Assembly (NCBI GenBank): GCA_030765055.1
Contig: CM060953.1
Location: 185,961,268 to 186,025,267 of the forward strand
Source of the DNA: Mantis religiosa
Taxonomy: Eukaryota > Arthropoda > Insecta > Mantodea > Mantidae
Direction of reading: 5' to 3'
Length of the DNA: 64,000 nucleotides
The position numbers were made by a program, and so were the translations under genes. Under the pieces are notes generated by a model. That model had not been told where the DNA came from, did no database searches, and saw only the letters and a program-made list of their open reading frames with translations. Below, one piece after another: positions 11,573 to 22,935 of this stretch. How positions within the stretch are numbered: the first letter of the stretch is position 1; each line of letters opens with the position of its first letter.

Positions 11573-11935
11573 CCTCTCTGACGTGGCTGCTTCGCGTTCA
11601 GGAGGTCAAAAATGTACAGTGTTTAACGCCCGCTTTTACTACATACGGCACCGCAGGCGGTGACACAGATGATACATGAGATGAAGATGGAGCACCGGTG
11701 GAATAAGATGGCGGGGGAAACCGGAGGTCCCGGAGAAAACCCGCCCCAGCTCCGTGTTGTCCATCACAAATCTCACTTTGCCGTCGCCTGGGATCGAACC
11801 CGGGCCGCTTGGTGAGAGCCAGGCGGTCTAACCACTCAGCCACGGTGTTCAGGACGTCCCGAGTTCCAATCTCAGTTAGGGAGAGTTATCTGGACATGGC
11901 TTTTTATTAAGCTTTTTCGAATGTCTGCTGACTAA
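11573..11935 (+). mobile_element. SINE1 head split by a SINE2 insertion
   Basis: The left part (about 11573-11607) reads TGCTTCGCGTTCAGGAGGTC, matching the A-to-B-box segment of SINE1. After the SINE2 insertion, GGACGTCCCGAGTTCCAATC continues the B box and leads into satellite array C. Together they form the tRNA-like head of the SINE that seeds the array. Confidence 0.7.
11608..11846 (-). mobile_element. SINE2 (tRNA-derived) nested in SINE1
   Basis: On the minus strand the head reads GTGGCTGAGTGGTTAGACCG (A box) and GGGTTCGATCCCAGG (B box), a tRNA-like pol III promoter, followed by a body ending near 11608. It is flanked by a 12-bp target duplication, GTTCAGGAGGTC at 11596-11607 and GTTCAGGACGTC at 11847-11858. 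A second family member lies at 56645-56818. This is not a functional tRNA gene. Confidence 0.8.
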
Positions 11936-13125
11936 AAGCTCTATGTACCCTGTACTCATTTGAAGATCGTTTCATTCATCATCCGATATGACTTAACGTT
12001 GGAGGTTTTCCCTTATCCTAAAAGATGAATGTCTGGCAACTCTAAGCTCTATGGAACCCGGACTGATTTGAGCATCATTTCATTCATCGTCCGATATGAC
12101 TTAACGTTGGAGGATTTCTCTTATCCTAAAAGATGAATGGCAACTCTAAGCTCTATGTACCCTGTACTCCTTTGACCACCATTTCATTCATCGTCCGATA
12201 CGACTTAACGTTGGATGTTTTCCCTTATCCTGAAATATGTACGTTTGGAAACCCTAAGCTCTATGTACCCTGTATTCATTTGAAAATAAATTCATTGATC
12301 GTCCGATATGACTTAACGTTGGAGGTTTCCCCTCGTCCTAAAGGATGAATATCAGGTAACACTGAACTCTACGGACCCTGCAGCCATTTAAATATCATTT
12401 CAATTATCGTCTGATATGAATTTACCATGCTGGTTTCCCTTATCCTGAAAAAAGTATGTCTGGTAACTCTAAGTTCTATTCACCCTGGGCTTATTTGAAC
12501 ATTCATCGTTCGATATAACATAACGTTGGAGGTTTTCTCTTATCATGAAAAATCAATGACAGGTAATTCTAAGCTCTATGTACCCTGTACTCACTTGAAC
12601 GTCATTTCATTTATAGTCCGATATAACATAACTTTGGAGGCTTTCCCTTATAATGAGAAATCAATGGCAGGTAATTCTAAGCTCGTCGGATATGACAACG
12701 TTGCAGGTTTTCCTTTATCCTGAAAAATCAACGACAGGTAATTCCAAGCTCAATGTATCCTGTACTCACTTGAACGTCATTTCATTTATCGTCCGATATG
12801 ACTTAACGTTGGAGGTCTTCCTTTATCCTGAAAAATCGATGAAAGGTAATTCTAAGCTCTATATACCCTGTATTCACTTGAACACCATTTCTTTTATCGT
12901 CCGATTTGGCTAACCTTGGAAGTTTCCATTTATTCTGAAAGATGAATATCAGGTAACTCTAAGCTCTATGTACCTTGTACGCATTTGAACAGCATTTCAT
13001 TGATCGTCGTCCGATATGACTTAACTGTGGAGGTTTTCCCTTATCCTTAAAGATGAATGTCTGGTAATTCTAAGCTCTATGTACCCTGGGCTCACTTGAG
13101 CATCATTTCATTCATTGTCTCTATG
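11936..13125 (+). repeat. Satellite array C: about 11 degenerate units, SINE-derived
   Basis: The unit is the reverse complement of arrays A and B: GTCCGATATGACTTAACG, GGAGGTTTTCCCTTATCC, GATGAATGTCTGGTAACTC, TAAGCTCTATGTACCCTG. Monomers are much more diverged than in arrays B and D, with several partial units near 12660-12720. Short ORFs through it are accidental. Confidence 0.9.
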
Positions 13126-13789
13126 GACGTTGAGCTCATCTTAACGTGAAAATAAAAAATCGATAAAAAATTGAATTGCAAATTCGAGTTGGAAACAAGT
13201 ATTGGAAAACTGATAAAAATAACATATCCAGATAAAGGCTATATGAGACGCGAATTCTATGTTTTAACGAAATCTACAGTTTGGTAGTAAGATTTGGCCT
13301 ATCTCTTACCTTTATCAGTTATACAAAACTAATTGTGAATGAACAGATCCTCTAGTGACCTTTCATTTGTCATTCCGCATATATTGCCTTGGGATTCATG
13401 ACGAGGATATTTATAACTGACTTTAAACATGCAGCGATGCCGGTGTGTGTTTGTTGTACTTCGGAGTAAAGTGTTAGGTTCCTGTCGTTCTTTAATTTCA
13501 AAAGTTTATGTTTTAGTGGATAGGGTAACTAATAGCTGAGCACGACTTTCATGAAGCACGCAACGGTCTCTTGTAATTAAAACTACGAGCGTGACGGAAC
13601 TTTATATCACATAGCCTTATGACGGAGTTGTAACAAACGAGCGAACAAAAACTCATCCAGCATGTGCAGTTGCCAAGTAATGACGTAGCGATGCTAATGA
13701 CGTTTCCTGTACCTCTGCTCTGGAACTCCATAAATGTGGCTCGCTTTTGAGGTTATGTGTAGCGGAGATTTTAAAACAATCAACGTGTG
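13126..13789. other. No gene recognised
   Basis: Unique AT-rich sequence without supported features. Confidence 0.4.
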
Positions 13790-13970
13790 GCGAAATGACA
13801 TATGGTCACGCACCTTTCACTTAGTCTTTTAGATAAAGGTGGCATAATATACGATATGAGCCACGGTTCTACTTTAATATGACTTACTTATCCGAAAGTT
13901 TCACCTCTACACATGAAACATGGACGTTATCACCTTCGGCCTTGACCTGCAAGTACACTTCGGTCAAAAA
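13790..13970 (+). repeat. Dispersed repeat, copy 1
   Basis: Shares TCTACTTTAATATGACTT and interspersed blocks (GAAATGAC, TTTAGATAAA, TATACG, GGTCAAA) with 15882-16070, in the same orientation. The two copies flank a mariner insertion. The family is not recognised. Confidence 0.6.
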
Positions 13971-14266
13971 AAAATACCACCACCTTTAATTTTCACTAAT
14001 TTTGCTGGCTTTCATTAAGATGTATTAAGATATTTTTCATCTCTCGAAATTTCTACACTTGAACTAACTCTATAAAATATATAAAGGTATTTTAATGCAA
14101 ATATAATATTAACTGTAGCATTAGATCCATATATGGCCATTTAATATAATATACTTAATATAATGGTTATAAAAATTTCAATAAAAGTGTGACGTATTTA
14201 GTAGCATTACAATTTCAAAGCCATTTTAAAGTAAACAATATAAATTAAATGCAGCAAACATAATTA

Positions 14267-15500
14267 CGAGGCGTGTCAGTAAAATAAGGTCTCCAATATG
14301 CTGGAGCCGTGAGGAACGCTATTACGCCACATCTGGCAACATGGCCTGTAGCTTAGTTTCAAACCTTCAAATCCGCACCAATTAGTCTTGGCTGGGCAGC
14401 CGTTTGCAATGTAGCTTCCTATCACTTCCGCCGCTAAGTGCGAGCTGCGTGCAGTGATCCGCTTTATGAGTGCCAAGCTCACTATCCCCACTGAAACTCA
14501 TCGTCGAAGTCTTTGGACCACAGTATATGGACGTCAAAAACATGCGAAACTGGGTCAGAGAGTATAAAGATGGACGTACAGACGTCCATGACGAACAGCG
14601 TTCTGGTCGGCTTTCGGTTTCAGCCGAAACAATTGCAAAAGTGGAGCAAGAAATGCTTAATGATCGGCGTGTGACAGTTCTCGAGCTGTGCGAACTTATC
14701 CCTGAAGTCAGTAAGACTACGATTGACAAGATTTTGACCGAACATTTGCATTATCGCAAGGTGTGTGCGAGGTGGGTCCCCAAAATGCTCAACGAAGACC
14801 ATAAACGGCAACGTGTTGAAGCGGCCCACCGATTACTGGAGTGTTATGCAAAACAGGACGAGGAACTGTTGGATTCAATTGTCACTGGTGATGAAACCTG
14901 GGTGCACTACACAACACCAGAAACTATAAAACGCTCTCATCAGTGGCGGCATTCGAATTCGCCGAAGCCGCGAAAATTCAAACAGACATTTTCTGTTGGC
15001 AATGTGATGGCCAGTGTGTTCTGGGACAGAAAAGGTGTATTGTTGTGCGAGTTTATGCTTACCAGCACAACAATAAACGCCGCTAGCTACTGTGAGACTT
15101 TAAAAAAATTGCGACGTGCCATTCAAAAACGAAGGAGGGGAATTCTGACGAAGGGATTGATTGTTCATCACGACAACGCTCGTCCCCATACTGCACATGC
15201 AACGGCTTATCTCCTGGCCCAGTTCGGATGGGACATCCTCACCCATCCCCCCTACAGTCCAGACTTAGCACCTAGTGATTATCATCTGTTTTCTGACTTG
15301 AAGTCACACCTGGATGGAACACATTTCCAGGCCGACGATGATTTGAAAAACGAGGTTGAGCGCTACCTGCGCATTTGGCGGGAGAGTGCTATGACAAGGG
15401 TATACAAAAACTGCCACAGCGGATGCAAAAGAATAAAAATTTTTAAAGAAAAAAATATATGTTGCACTATCAAGAGCGTCTATTACTTTTGCAACTATTG
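14267..15500 (+). mobile_element. Mariner element, 3' end degraded
   Basis: The left end CGAGGCGTGTCAGTAAAATA follows TA at 14265-14266. A matching right inverted repeat is not visible; the similarity fades near TCTATTACTTTTGCAAC at about 15475-15495, so the right boundary is approximate. The transposase relic fills most of the element. It belongs to a mariner subfamily different from the 9.4-kb and 16.8-kb elements, judged by ends and protein. Confidence 0.8.
14439..15446 (+). pseudogene. Mariner transposase pseudogene, nearly complete (DD34D)
   Basis: A continuous frame from 14470 covers most of the protein: the end of the DNA-binding domain (NWVREYKDGRTDVHDEQRSG), SIVTGDETWVHY with the first catalytic Asp, GLIVHHDNARPHTAHA with the second, and THPPYSPDLAPSDYHLF with the third. 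Upstream, a different frame from 14439 encodes the first helices, so a frameshift lies near 14480. A one-base shift near 15376 moves the true C-terminus into another frame that ends at 15444-15446, so the residues encoded after it in the long ORF are out of frame. The catalytic triad is intact and only two frame breaks are seen, so this is one of the better-preserved transposases in the window. Confidence 0.9.
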
Positions 15501-15881
15501 TTTAAAAAAAAACAATGAAGCATTTTAGAGAATGAAACAGGAATAAGTGTTTTAAATTGATTTATAATTTTTCACAACTCATTTGATGATGAAAACATGA
15601 TCTCAAGCTTTGAATTTGGAAACAAAAAGAAATCACGTGGTGCTTTGTCAGGGAAGATACCTAATTTAAAATTCAAATTTGGTATTTAACGAACTTTTGT
15701 AAATAGGTTATGTTGTTTAAGAAAGACACCCGAAAACGCAGACATTTTCTATAAATACTTCTATATTTGGGTTTCATGGTTTCAGCACACGGTTAAGATG
15801 AAATCTTGTAACAAATTTTTAGTGAATACATTACCTTTACTACTTATTGTAAGTACGTGGTCCAGAAGTTAAAAATCAATA

Positions 15882-16070
15882 TGGTGAAATGACTTAAAGT
15901 CACGAACAATCACTGTAAAACTCTCTATTTTAGATAAAAGTTGTGCACAATATACGTACGAAACGAGGCTCGGTTTTACTTTAATATGACTTCTTTGACC
16001 TTCAGCTTCACTTGAAGGCATGAAACTCGTTACATTATCGGCTTTCGAGATGCTATAAACGCGCATTGGT
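15882..16070 (+). repeat. Dispersed repeat, copy 2
   Basis: Diverged direct copy of 13790-13970, sharing TTTTACTTTAATATGACTT and flanking blocks. It lies on the other side of the mariner. Confidence 0.6.
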
Positions 16071-16834
16071 CAAATCACTAACGTAGCTATATAATTTCGT
16101 GCAACACTAGCATTATGAATAGGCTGCTACTATATTGAATATCATGCATAATTAGAGCTCATAAAATACGAGAGTGGTCGCTGTGTCATGTTTCGCAGAT
16201 ATTCTTTCTGATAATATTGTAATGTTAAATTAAATACAAAGGAACTTGAGGTGCTACTTTAAAATTACATTAAGGTCTAAAAACTACAAAACAAATGACT
16301 GCTACTGCTGCTTCCTTTTTGTTTTAGATTAATAGGAATACAGCACGTTGCTTTTCTAAGTATGTTGTGGGAAAAGAGAGCATCTTCTTCCTCGAGATGC
16401 TGCTTTGCTGGGTCATTAGGGAACGTAGCATCCTACGCTTCATTACTTGAAGATATGCGTAGAGGATTCACAACCACTTTATTAACTCCACAACAAATTT
16501 GCGAAGGCAACTTGGGTTTATGCAGAGTCATGGAAAAAACATCAACAAAGCCTCCTGAAACCTCCGATAAACTTGGGAGATACAGTCGCCAACGACAGAA
16601 CATGAATATTGGGAGTTCTATTCCATTCTATCGAGCCATATTTGGTTAAATATTGTAATTAACATTATAAATAATATAAACATTTATTTTATAACAGTTC
16701 AGTAAACCCTAATTGTGGTTCTAAAATGCATCATAATTGATGTTATTCATAAAATGTATAAATTACTTAAGTATTCCTTGTTTATAACACTGCACCTTAT
16801 TTGTCAAGTTTTACTGCATCTGGATTCTAAATTT
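16071..16834. other. No gene recognised
   Basis: Contains a 95-codon ORF at 16362-16649 on the plus strand without recognised motifs; probably chance. Confidence 0.4.
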
Positions 16835-16869
16835 CGAAGGCTGTTCAAAAAAGAATGATCACAATTTTT

Positions 16870-18100
16870 TTTTGAAACGTACCCTTACTCATCCAAAAGA
16901 TTTTGATGGTTCTTCTCAAAATAGTCTCCCCTGAATACGATGTACTTGTCCCAGCGTTTCTGACAGTCTTCAAAGACATGCTGTAAGCCATTTTTGAGAG
17001 ATCCTTCAAAATCGCCTCCGTAGCCTTTACCACTACTTCTGATGATGGATAATGCCTCCCACGAAGGCGATTCTTCAATTTAGGGAATAGAAATAAGTCA
17101 CATAGGACTAAATCTGAACAATAGGGAGGGTGAGGGATGTACTTCACGTTGATTTTTGCAAGATATTCAGCAACAACATTGGTAATATGCAGCCGCGCAT
17201 TATCGTGGTGCAGCATCCAGCCTGCTTCATGGAAATGTAGTCTTTTGCGCCTGATATGGACTTGCAATGTTTTTAGGACATCACTGTAGTACTGTCCAGT
17301 TACTGATGTGTGTGCAGGTACAACATGCTGATACACCATTCCATGAATATTGTGACTTTGTAGGTTCGTGAAATTGAAAGTCCAATTGCACAAACTCAAA
17401 ATGTTCTTTATTTCAACCAAATTACAGTTGAAACACTTGCCGATTACATAGAATTACCTAGCTCACACAATTACAATTCACCAGTTCGTCTGTCACAAGT
17501 CCATTGCACGCTCAGAGTTACGTACAACTCTTCTAATACACGTACACTGTCTTCCAGTCCGTCCACACAGTCGGCGCTCCTCACGGCTGCTCGCCAAGAA
17601 CTGAACTGACTCGCCAACTACAGGCCTTATGTAGGGAAGATCACCGTTTCTGGAAGGTTCGCGGCGCGCACAATTATCCCGAGGTTTCGAGACGTCTGGT
17701 GGGAGAGGAAAGAGACGGTACAGGGCTCGTGCCACTCTCCGAATCATCCCTTCAGTTAGTGACACGAGACAAATGGGTAGGCAGGGGCTCAATGCTTCCC
17801 GTCTAGCCCTACTGCCGGCAGGTTCTATAGGGTGTTCCGACGTTCGGGTGACAATATCAAAGAATGACATTACCATAACTTTCCCAGCAGAAGCAACCAG
17901 TTTTGCCTTTTTGGGGGTTGGTGATGAAGGAGATTTCCACACTGAGCTTTGCTGTTTGCTCTCAGGATCAAATTGACGTAGCCAAGTTTCATCAGAAGTG
18001 ATTACTTTTGATAGTAACTCCGGATCTTCCTCTAACATCAACTTTAACTGCATGTTACCTCCATTCAAGCGGTAGGCGATATTGAACATATCTGAACTTG
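16870..18100 (-). pseudogene. Mariner transposase pseudogene split by an LTR
   Basis: The right part (about 18060-17858) encodes QLKLMLEEDPELLSKVIT, SDETWLRQFDPESKQQSSV and VMSFFDI, containing the first catalytic Asp. The left part (about 17346-16870) continues with HGMVYQHVVPAHTSVTG, LHHDNARLHITNVVAEYL and PHPPYCSDLVLCDLFLFPKL. In the second-to-third Asp interval I count 34 residues. Coding is interrupted exactly between SFFDI and HGMVYQ by the solo LTR. The DNA-binding domain is absent and the C-terminus is frameshifted, so it cannot be functional. Confidence 0.9.
17351..17853 (-). mobile_element. Solo LTR, 503 bp, inserted in a mariner transposase
   Basis: On the minus strand it starts TGTCACCC and ends CAAAGTCACA (TG...CA), flanked by ATAT at 17347-17350 and 17854-17857. 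The uninterrupted relative at 47.5 kb has a single ATAT at this point, so the boundaries are certain. It shares the 3' block ATTTCACGAACCTACAAAG and the internal block TTGGCGAGCAGC with the LTR at 44907-45409, which is also 503 bp. No internal retroviral-type genes remain, so it is a recombination product. AT-rich 4-bp targets are known for Ty3/gypsy elements; that assignment is inference. Confidence 0.9.
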
Positions 18101-18258
18101 CCTGGTTCTCACAGGCGGGGACCAGGAGTACCAACAATGAAACTACTACGGCGTGTTTGTTTCACATTAAGCTAATAGAATATAATAAGATTGAGATTTT
18201 ACTGCGAAAAATTACGACCGTAAACAAATTATGGACATTCTTTATTGAACAGCCCTCG

Positions 18259-20382
18259 TAAACGTCGTATGACCGATTTCATCAACAGATGTTAAGGCTT
18301 GAGGAGACTGTTAGTCTGTTTAGCAATTGTTATAAGAAAAATTGTATTTCACCAATATGGTTTAGCTTAACACTCGTGTTATATCTCTTGTTAAACTAAC
18401 AAGCTATATGTCTGTTGTTAACTCTTTAGCAATTGTAGAACTGTCAAGAGTGCGGGAGTGAACGCAGCTGTTGATGCCTATTTGCTATATTTAGACCGTC
18501 TAAATGACATTCTTATTTTTGTAATAAGAGTACGACCTATGAGGAGAAATTGCTTTGAGGAGCAATTAGAAGAAAATTCTCTACAAAGGTATAGACTGCC
18601 AAAACAAGTTATTATGAAGGTTACTGCGGAAGTACAAGAGAAGTTAGAACATGTATAGAAAGGAATATGCCGATCTCACCTTTGCTTGAAGTATCAATAA
18701 CCTTGCGATTTTATAATTCACTGAATTATATTGATAATACACTGTCTACCTCCCGTTTTGAAACGTCCAAGTCCCTCGTCACTTGTCCTTCTTCGCTCCT
18801 CGTTTTAAGTTTACGTAATAATGACGAAGTTGCTTCGTACTTCTGATTGTGATATTTGCATTCAAATTAAATTCATTTCCAATCCTTTGCTGGGGTGGTT
18901 AATTACATCCCCGGAATTTCCTGTCGCTCCATTTCATCTCCATCATTTCACATCATCTCTCATCTGGTCTCTTTCAATGTAGAGGTGTTGGCTGGAGCCT
19001 CGGCGGTGCATGGCAGGATGATATGCTCTGAAAAAAATTACTTCCTCCTCCGGTAGGTTGGTTGCCGGTCTCCGCGCCTCTGCTGGGACCATTTCGGGAC
19101 CACCAGTCAGGGACCTTTGGGGCTCGGCTGCTGCGCTCGTTGCCGTCTCGCAGTAGGGGAACGTGTTCGTTATCGAGGCCTGTCGGGCGAAGTGTCTAAG
19201 TAAACTGTAAGGACCCTGCCTCTGTACTGTCGTAGCTCCTTGGGTCGGCCACCCTCTGTCTCCTTAGCCTCACCCTCCTTCCCGAAAATGCCATTGGGGT
19301 CTTGGGCCCAGCATGGTGGCTTAGGTACCAAATCCTCTCCGTAATGAAATCTCAATCCCCAATCCTATACCAATCTTTTCCCACGTCACATCTGTCTCTG
19401 TCACATTTACCGCATCCGTGCTCTTATTTTGCACAATATCCTTATATTTAGTTAGGTATGTATTAATTCAGCTAACAGTTCTTCCTCGATTGATGAGAAA
19501 TTTGCCCCACGGCTTCTCCTCTGATTTTGCTCACCCGGCATTTGTTCAGCAGTATGTAAACGAAAATAAAAACAAATGCGCATCGCAGTACGTTCAGAAG
19601 AGAATACGCTTCATCCACAGCCTTCTATATCTGTAATATTTACAGGTCTCTCGGTGTTAACACATATTTGTTAACCGTTTCAGAAAACTAGTTGGCGAAA
19701 ATGTTAACACGCTTAATAACGCTGTGACAATTGTTACGTTACATTTGTTAACGTCGATTTAACATCTCTTGGTGAAATCGGATAGGCTGAGCTCTGTGCA
19801 TAAATACAGATGTTTGGCCTCCAACATTACACCTCCAGTCTGGACTAGATCTTAAAGTGACGTTTATGTAATTATTATATATTTGTATAAACGGTACAGT
19901 GGAAATAGGGTAACATGGAAGGTTTACGAGACAATCACGATCTTTAAAAGTTTGTCGTTATATAAAATTACGTTCTCCCTGCACGCCCAGGAAGAGTAAA
20001 AAATAATGACTTCCTATTTGAAAAAAAAGTTCAATTACCTATTTCAAATCAAAAATGTGTCATAATTGATTGACATTACAAACAATTTTATTTGAGGTAA
20101 TTATATGCTTTAACGAAATGCATATTTTTACTTATCAGTCAAGAAAAAGACATATAAAATGTATGCTAATTTAACCAAAATTTTTAATGGCCATTTTTAA
20201 ACAGAACTTTTTCAATACAAATTATTAACTGTTAGTGGAATCCTTTTAAAATCTTCTTTTGGATTCTTGGAAGACCTTAAGTTCAAACACACAATTTGGC
20301 ATCCAAGCAAATTTTTCTTTTTGAGCAATATTTGTCATAGGAACATAAAAAAGCGAATTTTTTTCTAAAACCTTTTTTGTCG
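18259..20382. other. No gene recognised; GC-richer stretch at about 18890-19390
   Basis: Mostly AT-rich unique DNA. The GC-richer stretch holds short ORFs on both strands but no recognised motif; it could be an old LINE untranslated region. No terminal repeats were found. Confidence 0.4.
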
Positions 20383-20454
20383 TTGGTAGAGTAGCGGAGC
20401 TAAATTGAAGAGTTACCGAGTTCGAATCTGGTCAGAGCGATTTATCTGGATAAC
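20383..20454 (+). mobile_element. SINE1 tRNA-like head leading array D
   Basis: Reads GTTGGTAGAGTAGCGGAGC (A-box region) and CCGAGTTCGAATCTGG (B box), then GAGCGATTTATCTGGATAAC, followed without a break by the first satellite unit. This is the clearest junction showing that the tandem unit is the SINE body. Confidence 0.8.
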
Positions 20455-21640
20455 CCTATCCGGGGTTTTCCCTTATCCTGAAAGATGAATGTCTGGTAAC
20501 TCTGAGCTCTATGGATCCTGGACTCACTTGAACATCATTTCATTCATCGTCCGATATGACTTAACGTTGGAGGTTTTCCCTTATCCTGAAAGATGAATGT
20601 CTGCTAACTCTAAGCTCCAAGTACTCTGGACTCATTTGACCATCAATTCATTCATCGTCCGATATGACTTAACGTTGGAAGTTTTCCCTTATCCTGAAAG
20701 ATGAATGTCTGGTAACTCTAAGCTCTATGTACCCTGTACACATTTGAGCATCATTTCATTCATCGTCCGATATGACAACGTTGGAGGTTTTACCATATCC
20801 TGAAATATGAATGTCTGGTAACTCTAAGCTCTATGTATCATGTACTCATTTGAGCATCATTTCATTCATCGTCCGATATGACTTAACGTTGGAGGTTTTC
20901 TCTTATCCTGAAAGATGAATGTCTGGTAACTCTAAGCTCTATGTACCCTGTACACATTTGAGCATCATTTCATTCATCGTCCGATATGACAACTTTGGAG
21001 GTTTTCCCTTATCCTGAAAGATGAATGTCTGGTAACTCTAAGCTCTATGTATCATGTACTCATTTGAGCATCATTTCATTCATCGTCCGATATGACAACG
21101 TTGGAGGTTTTACCATATCCTGAAATATGAATGTCTGGTAACTCTAAGCTCTATGTATCATGTACTCATTTGAGCATCATTTCATTCATCGTCCGATATG
21201 ACAACGTTGGAGGTTTTCCCTTATCGTGAAAGATGAATGTCTGGTAACTCTAAGCTCTATGTACCCTGTACTCATTTGAACATCATTTCATTCATCGTCC
21301 GATATGACTTAACGTTGGAGGTTTTCCCTTATCGTGAAAGATGAATGTCTGGTAACTCTAAGCTCTATGTACCCTGTACACATTTGAACATCATTTCATT
21401 CATCGTGGGATTTGACTTAACCTTGGAGGCTCTCCCTTATCCTGAAAGATGAACGTTTGGTAACTCTAATCGCTATGAAACCTGTACTCATTTTAACATC
21501 ACTTCATTGATTGTCCGTTAAGACAACGTTAGAGGTCTTCTCTTATCCTGAAAGATGAAAGTCTGTAATCTATACGCTCTATGGATCCTGGGCTCATTTG
21601 AGCATCATTACACCTGCTTCATTCATCGTCTGATATTTCA
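20455..21640 (+). repeat. Satellite array D: about 11 units of ~103-107 bp, SINE-derived
   Basis: Homogeneous units with GTTTTCCCTTATCCTGAAAG, ATGAATGTCTGGTAACTC and CATTCATCGTCCGATATGAC. Two monomer types alternate, one with GACTTAACGTTGG and one shortened to GACAACGTTGG. The last two units are degenerate. Confidence 0.95.
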
Positions 21641-22137
21641 TAATTTTGGAGGACATTAATTAAGAAAAATAGAATTTTGTTTTCAGAAGAACTTTTTCCA
21701 GCGAAATCTGTATATTTTTTTAATAAGTTGCGTTCTGTACTTTTTTCAGCGGACATCAAAACAATTTTTTTTTGAGAAATAATCATATCATGCTACATAT
21801 AAAACAGCAAAATTGTTAACTTATTGACTTAATTGCATTCAGGACAAAACACTTTGAAGCCAAAATTTTCCCTCGAACTGAGAGAAAGGGGAATGAATCC
21901 TTAAGGACCAGAAAGTCAACCCCCTTTACTTGACCCAGTATCGATCTGAAGTTTCAACAACCTGCAGCAATTAAGTTTGTAGATCTACTAGAAGAAAGTC
22001 CTATATGGACATGGTGAAAGCTTACAAAATGCATGCATTACAGGACACAAATGCCAGGTCGCTGCGTGGAGTGAATAATTGAAGGGGTTCAAGCAAGCTC
22101 ACAGTCCAATCAAACACATAATATCCCATAAGTTGCC
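21641..22137. other. No gene recognised
   Basis: Unique sequence; nothing supported. Confidence 0.4.
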
Positions 22138-22357
22138 CACCTCGGTAGCGTAGTTGGTAGCGTGTCTGCCTCACGGTCAAGAGGTCCCGAGGTCGAATCT
22201 CAGTCAGCTTGAGCTACATGGATAAGGTTTTTTCCGGGGTTTTCTTTCATCCTTAAAGGCGAATATCGGGTAGCTCTAAGCTCCATGGACCCTGGACACA
22301 TTTGGGCATCATTCCACCCATCTCATTCATCGTCCGATATGACGTAACGTTGCAGGA
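22138..22357 (+). mobile_element. SINE1, single full copy
   Basis: The head reads CCTCGGTAGCGTAGTTGGTA and GAGGTCGAATCTC, the body CTAAGCTCCATGGACCCTGG, CGTCCGATATGACGTAACG, and the end GCAGGACGTAAAA. The body equals one satellite monomer plus linker. The mariner fragment follows directly at its 3' end. Confidence 0.85.
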
Positions 22358-22935
22358 CGTAAAATTACAATTATGGCGACAGTGTTTTGGGATGCAGAGG
22401 GTGTGCTTATGATTGAGTTTTTGGAGCAGGGATGCACAATAAATCTGTCCAATACGCCAGAACTCTCAAAAAGCAGAAAGCATGTCGACGCCGAGTTCGA
22501 CCAACAAAAACTGTGGCAGATGTTCTTCTTTTGCATAAAAATGCAAGACGACACACCAGCCGTTACACCACTGCAGAAATTGAGAAATTGGGAAGGCAAG
22601 TCTTACCTCACCCCCAATACAACCATGACCTGGCACCATCAGACTTCCATCTGTTCGGGCCACTAAAGGAAGCTCATCGTGGGATTCATTTTGAAGATGA
22701 GGAGGCTGTGAAAACGTCCGTGCGTCAATGGCTTAGGAAGCAAGACCGTGTGTTTTACCACACTGGAATACATGCCCTAGTTAAAAGGTGGACCAAAACT
22801 GTGGAAAAGGACGGAGATTATATTGAATATCAATCGGCAATGTTGTAGTTTACAAGCTATGTAAATTGCATTCAATTTTCTTGGCAATTAAAAGAGAAAA
22901 ACAGTAGAAGGCATTACTTTTTGACCATCTCTCAT
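22358..22935 (+). mobile_element. 5'-truncated mariner, C-terminal transposase remnant
   Basis: Starts abruptly after the SINE with MATVFWDAEGVLMIEFLEQG, then shifts frame to LLLHKNARRHTSRYT and LPHPQYNHDLAPSDFHLF, ending KRWTKTVEKDGDYIEYQ. The normal HDNA motif reads HKNA, so the second catalytic Asp is lost. The 3' end ATTACTTTTTGACCATCTCTC is a typical mariner terminus. The DNA-binding domain and first catalytic Asp are absent. Confidence 0.88.

Larger units (their letters stand above)
16835..18258 (-). mobile_element. Internally deleted mariner interrupted by a solo LTR
   Basis: The inverted ends read CGAAGGCTGTTCAA and (minus strand) CGAGGGCTGTTCAATAAAG, with TA at 18259-18260. Its closest relative is the full-length element at 46760-48058. 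Without the 503-bp LTR and the 4-bp target duplication it would be about 917 bp, against 1299 bp for the relative. The missing roughly 400 bp lies between GGAGGTAAC and ATGCAGTTAAAG and removes the N-terminal DNA-binding domain. The two breakpoints in the relative both carry ATGGAGGT. Confidence 0.9.

Noticed and set aside
11770..11849. tRNA-like sequence on the minus strand
   Set aside because: Flanked by a 12-bp target duplication together with a body sequence; it is the SINE2 head.
14267..15528. Considered as an intact, active mariner because of the 352-codon frame
   Set aside because: The first helices and the last ~20 codons lie in other frames, and the right inverted repeat was not found.
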